Positions 13,987 to 20,620 of a stretch of 20,620 bases of DNA are shown piece by piece (within the stretch, counting starts at the first letter, position 1; every line of letters starts with the position of its first letter). The stretch spans positions 1 to 20,620 of the forward strand of contig JAQTRT010000016.1 of NCBI GenBank assembly GCA_028711675.1. Direction: 5' to 3'. Source of the stretch: a bacterium (GTDB lineage Bacteria > Spirochaetota > JAHITG01). The notes beneath the pieces are model-generated. The model was not told the origin of the DNA. It did no database searches and was given only the letters and a program-made list of their open reading frames with translations. The position numbers and the translations under genes are program-made.

Positions 13987-15119
13987 AAGCAGAATATATG
14001 ACCTTACAGGATGAACTGATCATTAAACTGAACCTGCAGCTTTTCGCCAGTCCTGAGGACGAAGGCCGGACAGAAGAGCCCTCGGAGAAAAAGATCCGTG
14101 AGGCGCGTGAAAAGGGCAAGATCGCCAAGACCAATGAACTGAGCGCAGCCCTGGTCCTGTTCGTCACATTCCTCGTAATCTGGATCCTGGCGCAGAATAT
14201 CCTGGGAAGCCTGCTTGATTTCATGCGGTATATCTTTACCGGGCTTCACCAGATCGATTTTACCATGGGGAACTTCCGGGAACTCCTCACGAAAATGACA
14301 ATGGTGTCGGTGAACATACTGGGGCCGCCGCTGATCGCCACGGTAGTTGTAGCCTTTATCGCTGATCTGGTCCAGGTTGGATTTCAGATATCGACAGAGC
14401 CGCTGCGTCCGGATATCTCCAAGATCAGTTTTACTTTTGAAAAACTGATGCAGAAGGTCCTGTTCTCCCGGCAGGTAGGAGTAAACCTGATCAAGTCCGT
14501 CGTGAAGGTGCTTATTATCATCCTGATCTCCTTCCTGATCATAAAAAGCGATTTTAACCAGATCGTCAACACGATCGATATGGGGCTGACCGGCCAGATG
14601 AAGCTCCTTTCCTGGATCACGCTGAAGATCGTCCTGTGGAACAGTATCGTTATGCTTGTTTTCAGTCTTTTTGATTATATGTACCAAAGGTGGGAACACA
14701 TGCAAAGCTTAAGGATGACCGTGCCGGAAGTGAAGGAGGAGAGAAGGCAGCTGGAAGGGGACCCGTACATCAAGGCCAGGCAGAGGGAACGGTTCCGCTC
14801 CATGGCCCTGCGCCGTATCATCCAGGAGGTCCCTAAAGCTGATGTGATCGTCACCAATCCTACCCATTTTGCCGTAGCCCTTCTTTATGATAATGAATAT
14901 ATGAACGCTCCCCAGGTAACGGCCAAAGGAGTTGATTCTCTGGCCTTACGTATCATCGATATTGCCAAGGAGAATCACGTGACCGTTATGGAGAATCCCC
15001 CCCTGGCCAGAGCCCTCTATAAAGAAGTGGATATCGGCGAGGAGATCCCGGCTCATCTGTTCGAGGCTGTGGCGTACGTGCTCAGTACGGTCTATGAGAT
15101 GAACAAGGAGGCGGTATAA
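13983..15119 (+). CDS. flhB: FlhB, export switch protein with NPTH autocleavage site
   Basis: FlhB controls gate opening and the change from rod/hook to filament substrates, acting with FliK. The 378-residue product has the N-terminal LQLFA and GRTEEPSEKKIREAREKGKI, four membrane helices at about 53-75, 105-135, 170-188 and 210-232, and the cytoplasmic domain with the conserved EGDPYIKARQRER. The autocleavage motif Asn292-Pro-Thr-His295 stands in TNPTHFAVALLYD, followed by the APQVTAKGVDSLA and PPLARALY segments. All are intact, so normal self-cleavage is expected. The start overlaps the fliR stop. An ATG five codons later (13998) is an alternative. flhA begins 3 nt after the stop. Confidence 0.97.
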   Translation: MKAEYMTLQDELIIKLNLQLFASPEDEGRTEEPSEKKIREAREKGKIAKTNELSAALVLFVTFLVIWILAQNILGSLLDFMRYIFTGLHQIDFTMGNFRELLTKMTMVSVNILGPPLIATVVVAFIADLVQVGFQISTEPLRPDISKISFTFEKLMQKVLFSRQVGVNLIKSVVKVLIIILISFLIIKSDFNQIVNTIDMGLTGQMKLLSWITLKIVLWNSIVMLVFSLFDYMYQRWEHMQSLRMTVPEVKEERRQLEGDPYIKARQRERFRSMALRRIIQEVPKADVIVTNPTHFAVALLYDNEYMNAPQVTAKGVDSLALRIIDIAKENHVTVMENPPLARALYKEVDIGEEIPAHLFEAVAYVLSTVYEMNKEAV

Positions 15120-15122
15120 TAT

Positions 15123-17225
15123 ATGGCTAATACGAACAAACCAGCAGCAGCATGGTATCTAAGAACGGATATCTTCATGGCTGTGGCCGTTATAGCCACG
15201 GTCCTGATGCTCATTATCCCCCTGCCCGGCATCCTGCTCGATATTCTGATCGCCTTTGACCTGATGCTGGGGATCGTGATCCTGCTCAGCGTCATGTATG
15301 TGAAGAGTGCCACGGAGATCACGGTCTTCCCGTCCCTGCTGCTACTCACAACCGTGTTCCGCCTGGCCCTGAACGTTTCGGCTACAAGGCTGATTCTCTT
15401 GAAAGGGCCTGCCTTCAACGTGGAGATCATCAAGGCTTTCGGTAATTTTGTGGTGGGAGGGAATTACGTCATTGGTTTCATCATCTTCCTCATCCTGGTG
15501 GCGGTCCAGTTCATCGTCATCACCAAGGGAGCCACGCGTATCGCTGAAGTGGCGGCCAGGTTCCAGCTGGATGCCATGCCGGGCAAACAGATGAGCATTG
15601 AAGCGGAATTGAATTCCGGGCTTATCACACAGGAAGAGGCCATGAAAAAACAGATCCAGCTGAAGCAGGAAGCGGAATTCTACGGCCAGATGGACGGCGC
15701 TTCCAAGTTCGTACAGGGCGACGTGAAAGTGGGACTTCTTATTACCATCATTAATATCGTAGGAGGATTGATCATCGGGACGGTCATGAGGGGTGAATCC
15801 GTTACCCAGGCCTTAAAGACCTATACCTTGCTGACCATAGGGGACGGTCTGGTAGCCCAGATTCCGGCCCTTCTGATCTCCACGGCCACGGGCATGATCG
15901 TAACGCGCGCCGTATCGGACGGCAGTCTTGGTTCGGACCTGGCCAAGCAGCTGACATCTCAGCCTAAGGTTATTTTTATCGCAAGCGGATTCCTGTTCAT
16001 CCTGGCTCTTATGCCCGGTTTTCCTACTCTTGCCCTGATGGCTTTAAGCATAGGCACAGCAGTCGTGGGATATCAGCTGGCCAAGGTGAAGGGGGAGGAA
16101 AGGGATAAGGTCCAGTTGGTGGAGAAACAAAAGGAGGACGAGGAAAGAAGGAAACCTGTCTCCCTTAAGAACCTTCTGCAGGTAGATCCTCTGGAAGTAG
16201 AGATCGGGTATAACCTCATTCCGCTGGTGGATACCGAACACGGCGGGGACCTGCTGGAGAGGATCACGATGATACGCAGACAGATCGCCCTGGAATTCGG
16301 TCTCCTGGTCCCGCCTATCAGGATCAGGGACAATATGCGGCTTCCGCCTGAAGAGTATTCCATCCTGGTGAAAGGCGTGGAAGTGGCCAAAGGCCGGATT
16401 AAAGTGGATCGTTACCTGGCTATGGATTCCACCGGCCAGGCGGAGAAGATAGACGGAGAAGAAACCAAAGAACCTGCCTTCAACCTGCCGGCCATCTGGA
16501 TCACGGAAAAAGAGAGGGACAAGGCGGAATTGAGCGGATATACGGTCGTGGACCCGCCCTCTATCATCGCCACCCATCTGACCGAGGTCATTAAAGTTTA
16601 CGGTTATGAGATCCTGGGACGCCAGGATGTCCAGCAGCTGCTGGATAATATCAAGGAGACCAATCCTGTGCTGGTGGATGAGGTCCTCAAAGTAACGCCG
16701 ATCGGGATTATCCAGAAGATACTGCAGAATTTGCTGAAAGAGCGGATCTCCGTCAGAGATATGATCACCATCCTGGAGACCATGGCGGATTACGGGGATA
16801 AGGTGAAGAACGTGGACCTGCTGACCGAGTATGTGCGGGCTTCCCTGAAGAGGCAGATCACCCGGTCGTTCGTAAGCGAGAATAACCGGATCAGCGCCAT
16901 AACCCTGGATCCAAGCCTGGAGAGCATGCTCTCCGAATCCGTACAGGAGACCACGGAAGGCATCGTTTCCGGTGTTGCGCCGGAAGTCATCACCCAGGTC
17001 ATCAGTAACGCGCGGGAGATGATCCAGAAGATCAAGACCAACGGCAATCCTGTCGTGTTCATGACCTCACCCATTATCCGGACCATTCTGCATGATATTC
17101 TGCAGAAGATCATACCGAATCTGGTCGTTCTTTCCTTCAATGAGATCGAGCCTAAGGTGATAGTGGAGAATATGGGTGTTCTGAGGCTGGAACAGGAACA
17201 GGAGCAGCCGCAGCAGCAAGTCTGA
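15123..17225 (+). CDS. flhA: FlhA, flagellar export gate protein
   Basis: Nine FlhA subunits form the ion-driven export engine and the docking platform for chaperone-substrate complexes. The 700-residue protein has eight membrane helices in about residues 15-320. It contains the family stretches FRLALNVSATRLIL (about 79) and GATRIAEVAARFQLDAMPGKQM (about 136-157) in the FHIPEP region, the second being the cytoplasmic loop with conserved charged residues. A linker follows, then the cytoplasmic domain from about 350, beginning DPLEVEIGYNLIPLVD and ending in a Glu/Gln-rich tail. Length is normal. AAGGAGG lies 11 nt before the ATG, inside the end of flhB. An 81-nt gap follows before flhF. Confidence 0.98.
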   Translation: MANTNKPAAAWYLRTDIFMAVAVIATVLMLIIPLPGILLDILIAFDLMLGIVILLSVMYVKSATEITVFPSLLLLTTVFRLALNVSATRLILLKGPAFNVEIIKAFGNFVVGGNYVIGFIIFLILVAVQFIVITKGATRIAEVAARFQLDAMPGKQMSIEAELNSGLITQEEAMKKQIQLKQEAEFYGQMDGASKFVQGDVKVGLLITIINIVGGLIIGTVMRGESVTQALKTYTLLTIGDGLVAQIPALLISTATGMIVTRAVSDGSLGSDLAKQLTSQPKVIFIASGFLFILALMPGFPTLALMALSIGTAVVGYQLAKVKGEERDKVQLVEKQKEDEERRKPVSLKNLLQVDPLEVEIGYNLIPLVDTEHGGDLLERITMIRRQIALEFGLLVPPIRIRDNMRLPPEEYSILVKGVEVAKGRIKVDRYLAMDSTGQAEKIDGEETKEPAFNLPAIWITEKERDKAELSGYTVVDPPSIIATHLTEVIKVYGYEILGRQDVQQLLDNIKETNPVLVDEVLKVTPIGIIQKILQNLLKERISVRDMITILETMADYGDKVKNVDLLTEYVRASLKRQITRSFVSENNRISAITLDPSLESMLSESVQETTEGIVSGVAPEVITQVISNAREMIQKIKTNGNPVVFMTSPIIRTILHDILQKIIPNLVVLSFNEIEPKVIVENMGVLRLEQEQEQPQQQV

Positions 17226-17306
17226 CGGGTTAACGCTGCCGCGGACATGATCGATCACGGTATCATTATATTATTGTAAAAATTTAAGTTGATCAGGAGT
17301 ATGTCC
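17226..17306 (+). other. flhA-flhF gap
   Basis: This 81-nt gap shifts from GC-rich to AT-rich. It contains the 10-bp palindrome TGATCGATCA at 17248-17257, and ATGAT/ATCAT can pair around it. An AT-rich run follows up to the AGGAG site of flhF at 17295-17299. I see no clear promoter pair and no terminator. A separate promoter for flhF and flhG cannot be excluded. Confidence 0.3.
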
Positions 17307-18464
17307 ATGTTAAAATACGACACTTTTATCGGGAAGGATATGCAGGAAGCCATGACCAAGATGAGGATGGCGCTGGGTCCGGATGCCATGATCCTGAAGC
17401 ACCGGGTGGTTAATGCAAAGGCGTTCTGGGGTTTGGTCAAAAGACCCATGGTGGAAGTGATCGGATTTAAATCGGATAAGATCAATCTGTTAAAACCGGA
17501 TGATCTGGATTCCTATAAACCCAGGGTAGAGGAGCAGGAAAAAGCCCAGTCTCCGGTCCCGGAGACCCTGAGCCTGCAGAAGGAACTGGAGGAGATCAAG
17601 AAGATACTGACCGGCCTTACGAGGAAAGATAACCCGTCCCTGTCCCAGGAAGAGGTTATCCTGTCGGATGAGGATAAGATCTGGAATAAATTCAGTAAGA
17701 TGATGAAAGAGACCGGGTTAAGCGATGAATTTACGGACAAAATACTTGAAGTAGTTAAAAAAGAGGTCGATATTAAGAGTATAGAGGATGAGAACGCGGT
17801 TATGGACAAGATCAAGGCCAAACTGAGGGAAACCATCGAGATTTCAGACCCTGTCAAGGGAAAGAACAAATTCCCCCGTATTTTTATGTTCGTAGGGCCC
17901 ACCGGAGTGGGTAAAACGACCAGTCTTGTGAAACTGGCCGCTAATCTGAAATTAAAAGAGGACCGGGAGATCGAGATCTATTCCCTGGATAATTACCGGA
18001 TCGCCGCCACGGAACAGCTGAAGACCTACTGCGATATCATGCAGATACCGTTCCGGAAATTCGATAACAAGGCCGATTTTAAGAACACCATCAAGAAATC
18101 AAAGGCGGATATTATCCTGCTTGATACAGCCGGCCGGAGCCCCAAGGATGAGATCTCCATTTCCGCCCTGAAAGATTACATGAAACAGATCAACATTTAC
18201 CATATTGATATATTCCTGGTGATCAGCGCTTCCACGAAAAAGGAAGATATCCTGGATATCAGCGATAAGTATTCCCGGCTGGGGTACCAGTACCTGCTGC
18301 TGACCAAACTTGATGAGACCGTTACACTCGGTACGATCGTGGACAGCTTGTTCTATCTGAAGAAACCCCTTACCTATGTGACCTTTGGTCAGGATGTGCC
18401 CAAACACATCAGTTTGGCCAATGCCGAACTGATGATCGATACGATTTTTAATAAGGAGAGTTAA
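17307..18464 (+). CDS. flhF: FlhF, SRP-type GTPase for flagellar placement
   Basis: FlhF marks where flagella are built (the poles, including subpolar sites in spirochaetes) and recruits early basal body parts. I choose the ATG at 17307 because AGGAG lies 7 nt upstream, giving 385 residues. An ATG at 17301 is only 1 nt from that site. Domains: B domain at 1-55 (EAMTKMRMALGPDAMILKHR), a variable region to about 115, N domain to about 185, and G domain to the end. G motifs are complete: GPTGVGKTT (197-205), DNYRIAATEQLKTY (228-241), DTAGR (273-277) and TKLDE (333-337). The gene ends 2 nt before flhG, its regulator. Confidence 0.96.
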   Translation: MLKYDTFIGKDMQEAMTKMRMALGPDAMILKHRVVNAKAFWGLVKRPMVEVIGFKSDKINLLKPDDLDSYKPRVEEQEKAQSPVPETLSLQKELEEIKKILTGLTRKDNPSLSQEEVILSDEDKIWNKFSKMMKETGLSDEFTDKILEVVKKEVDIKSIEDENAVMDKIKAKLRETIEISDPVKGKNKFPRIFMFVGPTGVGKTTSLVKLAANLKLKEDREIEIYSLDNYRIAATEQLKTYCDIMQIPFRKFDNKADFKNTIKKSKADIILLDTAGRSPKDEISISALKDYMKQINIYHIDIFLVISASTKKEDILDISDKYSRLGYQYLLLTKLDETVTLGTIVDSLFYLKKPLTYVTFGQDVPKHISLANAELMIDTIFNKES

Positions 18465-18466
18465 AC

Positions 18467-19324
18467 GTGGGAGACCAGGCGGAAAAATTAAGGGAAGCTT
18501 TTCAGGAATACAACGGCAGCGGCAGGAAAGGCACATATATCATCACAGTGGCCAGCGGAAAAGGCGGTGTGGGTAAATCCACCCTCACCGTGAACATGGG
18601 ACTTCTGCTCTCCCGGAAAGGGAAGAAAGTGACTGTGGTCGATGCTGATTTCGGGCTGGCTAACGTCAACGTGATGCTGGGCGTACTGCCTAAATACACC
18701 CTGTATCATGTTTTCAAGGGGGAGAAGAACCTCAGTGATGTCATCCTTAATATTGATTTGAATTTTAATATCATCGCCGGCGCGTCGGGTTTTACCCACC
18801 TGGTGAACCTGTCGGAAAAAGACAGGATTAAGTTCGTGGACCAACTGGAACAACTGAACCATAATGACTTTCTGCTGATCGATGCCGGCGCCGGTATCTC
18901 CAAGAACGTGCTGACCATGATGCAGGCGGCCCATGAGTCCTTTATCGTCACCACGCCGGAACCTACGGCCATCGCTGATGCTTACGGAATCATCAAGGCC
19001 ATTATCTCTTATGACAGGGACATCCGGCTGAACCTGATCGTGAACAAGGCCAGGGATTTTTCCGAGGCCAGGAACGTGTCGCAAAGAATTATTAATATTG
19101 CCGAACAGTTCCTTAATGTCCATATTAATTATCTGGGCTTCATTTTTGAAGATGCGGCGGTGGGAAAATCCATCCGCCTGCAGGAGCCGCTGGTCTATCA
19201 TGATCCGAAATCCAAGGCCGGCCTCTGCCTTGAGAACATCGTGAACCGTATCCTTAACATCGAACCGGACCGGAAGCAGGGAGGCCTGAGGAATTTTTTT
19301 CAAAAGTTCCTGAGCATGAACTAA
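18467..19324 (+). CDS. flhG: FlhG (YlxH), MinD-type ATPase controlling flagellar number
   Basis: FlhG limits the number of flagella and stimulates the GTPase of FlhF. The start is GTG, with AAGGAGAG 6 nt upstream, and gives 285 residues. The N-terminal DQAEKLR (3-9) is the FlhF-activating motif known from Bacillus FlhG (DQAxxLR). The deviant Walker A GKGGVGKST (31-39) holds the dimer-signature lysine, and VVDADFGLANVNVMLG (57-72) and FLLIDAGAGI (135-144) complete the ATPase site. The C-terminus GLRNFFQKFLSMN looks like an amphipathic membrane-targeting helix, as in MinD. All parts for ATP-dependent membrane cycling are present. Confidence 0.97.
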   Translation: MGDQAEKLREAFQEYNGSGRKGTYIITVASGKGGVGKSTLTVNMGLLLSRKGKKVTVVDADFGLANVNVMLGVLPKYTLYHVFKGEKNLSDVILNIDLNFNIIAGASGFTHLVNLSEKDRIKFVDQLEQLNHNDFLLIDAGAGISKNVLTMMQAAHESFIVTTPEPTAIADAYGIIKAIISYDRDIRLNLIVNKARDFSEARNVSQRIINIAEQFLNVHINYLGFIFEDAAVGKSIRLQEPLVYHDPKSKAGLCLENIVNRILNIEPDRKQGGLRNFFQKFLSMN

Positions 19325-19389
19325 GAAAGGGGGATGACCGTAAATTTCATTACAAAATAGTTGATATTGGATTTATAAGGTGTTAATTA
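19325..19389 (+). other. Short gap after flhG
   Basis: This 65-nt AT-rich gap separates flhG from the following membrane protein gene. It ends in an AAGGTG ribosome site at about 19378-19382. I see no hairpin with a T-tract, so transcription probably continues into the next two genes. Confidence 0.4.
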
Positions 19390-19392
19390 TTG

Positions 19393-20016
19393 ATGATGAT
19401 AAAAAAGGATAAGATTAACGAGATCATGAAGTCGTTCGAGACCAAGATCGCCTTTTTCTTCGGGGCTTTTGTTTTTTTTATCGTTTTCGTACTCGGAGCC
19501 TTCAACTCGGTCCCCCTGGCCATCATCATGCGCCGCATCATCATTTCCGAGTCCGTTTTTCTGCCCATGGGCTACATGGTCGGGTATATCCTGAAACTCT
19601 TCACTATCCCCGAGAAAGACCGTCCGGAGACGGAACCGTCCGGCCTTACCGGAATCAATGAGGAGAAGAAAGAGGAACTTCCCCTTGAGATCAAACCTGA
19701 CGTACCTGCGCCCACGACCGAAGTAAAGAAGGAAGAACCCAGGGTGATCATAGATAATGACGTGAAGACCGAAAGTACCAGGACCGATATGCCGGTGAAA
19801 AAGGTGAACAGTGATCCCACCAGTGAACTGATAGTCGATGCGCCGTTGACCTCGCCCCAGGCCCGGACCAATCCTTACAATGAGATCAAGAAGCTGGGGA
19901 ACTTGGTGAATAAGGATGAGCTGGGCAAGTTCATGATCATCAATGACCGCAAGATCGTCAACGAGCCGGAGATCATGGCTAAAGCGGTCAGGACCATGCT
20001 CAATAAAGAGGACTAA
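19393..20016 (+). CDS. Unrecognised two-helix membrane protein, operon member after flhG
   Basis: I do not recognise this protein. With the ATG at 19393 (AGGTG 10 nt upstream; a TTG at 19390 and an ATG at 19396 are alternatives) it has 207 residues. A basic N-terminus precedes a very hydrophobic helix at about 18-46. A second, weaker helix at about 50-70 follows a Met-Arg-Arg turn, so the protein is likely a membrane hairpin with both ends in the cytoplasm. Residues 73-165 are rich in Pro, Glu, Lys and Thr and probably disordered. The end, IVNEPEIMAKAVRTMLNKED, is helical and looks like a conserved binding segment. Borrelia also has an uncharacterised gene after ylxH, so this may be a spirochaete-type flagellar accessory protein. 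Function unknown. Confidence 0.8.
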   Translation: MMIKKDKINEIMKSFETKIAFFFGAFVFFIVFVLGAFNSVPLAIIMRRIIISESVFLPMGYMVGYILKLFTIPEKDRPETEPSGLTGINEEKKEELPLEIKPDVPAPTTEVKKEEPRVIIDNDVKTESTRTDMPVKKVNSDPTSELIVDAPLTSPQARTNPYNEIKKLGNLVNKDELGKFMIINDRKIVNEPEIMAKAVRTMLNKED

Positions 20017-20017
20017 T

Positions 20018-20620
20018 ATGATGGATCAAAAAGTAAAGGATCTGATGTATGCCACAGGCGTGGACGAGAAACTGGCCACAATGCTCGTGGAGTTCACGGG
20101 CGGCGATGTGGAAGGCGCTAAAAAGATCATTAAATCGATGCCCCAGGATTTTATGGCCCTGAAGATAAGGTATATGGGCTACAAGACGCATAAATACGGC
20201 CTCATCCTGATGATCCTGAATATGCGGACCAAGGATATTGAGGATATCTATGTGACCATCGATAATAACATTGAAGCCAGCCAGATCGATACGAACCTCA
20301 AGTTCGAGGATTTCCGGGAAGCCATCGTGAACTACATCAACAACAAGAACATCGACCTGGAACTGATGGGCCGGATCCGGGAAGCTGTCCTTAAAGACGA
20401 TTTTAAGGAGAAGATCTTCCTGAAGCTGATCAATGAGAACAAGTTCAATCTGAGCCAGATCAAACTGGATTTCTCCGAGTTGTTCTTCAAGATCATTACG
20501 GAACCGAACTGCGCCATTAAGATCGAGGAAGAGGAGATCGACCTTTTCCGGCTGTATAAATCAAAAAAGAGCTATTTCAAGGAGAATGAGGCTGGCTCGG
20601 AAGCTGAACAAACAGCGGAA
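20018..20620 (+). CDS. Unrecognised cytosolic helical protein with UBA-like N-terminus (3' end outside window)
   Basis: The reading frame starts ATGATG at 20018/20021, immediately after the previous stop (TAA 20014-20016), and stays open for 201 codons to the window edge. No signal peptide or membrane helix is visible. Residues 5-38 (VKDLMYATGVDEKLATMLVE, then GGDVEGAKKIIKSM) have the three-helix pattern of UBA or EF-Ts N-terminal domains, which bind helices or other proteins. The rest is rich in Ile, Lys, Glu and Asp and predicted largely helical, with an acidic stretch near the edge. I do not recognise the family. Tight coupling to the membrane protein suggests a joint role, perhaps with FlhF and FlhG. 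In spirochaetes a FapA/DUF342 gene occurs nearby, but this is not one as far as seen. Confidence 0.8.
   Translation, partial: MMDQKVKDLMYATGVDEKLATMLVEFTGGDVEGAKKIIKSMPQDFMALKIRYMGYKTHKYGLILMILNMRTKDIEDIYVTIDNNIEASQIDTNLKFEDFREAIVNYINNKNIDLELMGRIREAVLKDDFKEKIFLKLINENKFNLSQIKLDFSELFFKIITEPNCAIKIEEEEIDLFRLYKSKKSYFKENEAGSEAEQTAE

Noticed and set aside
19361..19389. Promoter TTGATA with a -10 box before the membrane protein gene
   Set aside because: The -35 match is good, but the best spaced -10 candidate, TAATTA, matches poorly and touches the start codon.

Overview
The window is one continuous, plus-strand flagellar operon, cut at both ends. In order it carries fliH (3' end), fliI, fliJ, a lytic transglycosylase gene, an flbB/motE-type gene, fliK, flgD, flgE, flbD, motA, motB, fliL, fliM, fliY (fliN-type), fliO, fliP, fliQ, fliR, flhB, flhA, flhF, flhG, an unrecognised two-helix membrane protein gene, and the 5' part of an unrecognised cytosolic protein gene. 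I see no RNA genes, insertion sequences, CRISPR arrays or genes on the minus strand. The long minus-strand reading frames are shadows of the real genes.

Organism: the order flgD-flgE-flbD-motA-motB-fliL-fliM-fliY-fliO-fliP-fliQ-fliR-flhB-flhA-flhF-flhG is that of spirochaetes (Borrelia, Treponema) and, less exactly, Firmicutes. The protein between the transglycosylase and FliK resembles spirochaetal FlbB, the periplasmic-flagellum collar protein. Two things do not fit a textbook spirochaete. The hook protein FlgE has no cysteine, which spirochaetes need for lysinoalanine cross-linking, and a lytic transglycosylase gene sits between fliJ and flbB. I infer a divergent spirochaete or a neighbouring uncultured phylum with a spirochaete-type operon, and I cannot settle this from sequence alone.

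Layout. 1-5.3 kb: export ATPase complex (FliH, FliI, FliJ), wall-degrading enzyme, collar protein, hook-length control (FliK) and hook cap (FlgD). 5.3-7.0 kb: hook (FlgE) and FlbD/SwrD. 7.0-9.2 kb: stator (MotA, MotB) and FliL. 9.2-11.4 kb: C-ring switch (FliM, FliY). 11.5-17.2 kb: membrane export gate (FliO, FliP, FliQ, FliR, FlhB, FlhA). 17.3-19.3 kb: FlhF GTPase and FlhG ATPase, which set flagellar position and number. 19.4 kb to the end: two unrecognised genes that appear to be co-transcribed.

Most junctions are tight, with overlaps or gaps under 30 nt. The wider gaps (80-110 nt) hold the non-coding interest: nested inverted repeats before fliI, a multi-hairpin segment before the transglycosylase, two hairpins between flgE and flbD, a perfect 20-bp palindrome between motB and fliL, a long hairpin between fliY and fliO, and an 8-bp tandem repeat between fliO and fliP. 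The fliO and fliP leaders end in the same 14-nt sequence, TAATTGGGAGGGGT, and the fliI leader ends in a close variant. This looks like a shared translation-control or dispersed-repeat element. No part of the window is an obviously new system. The best leads are the signal-less transglycosylase, the FliY with lost phosphatase residues, the two genes after flhG, and the intergenic elements.
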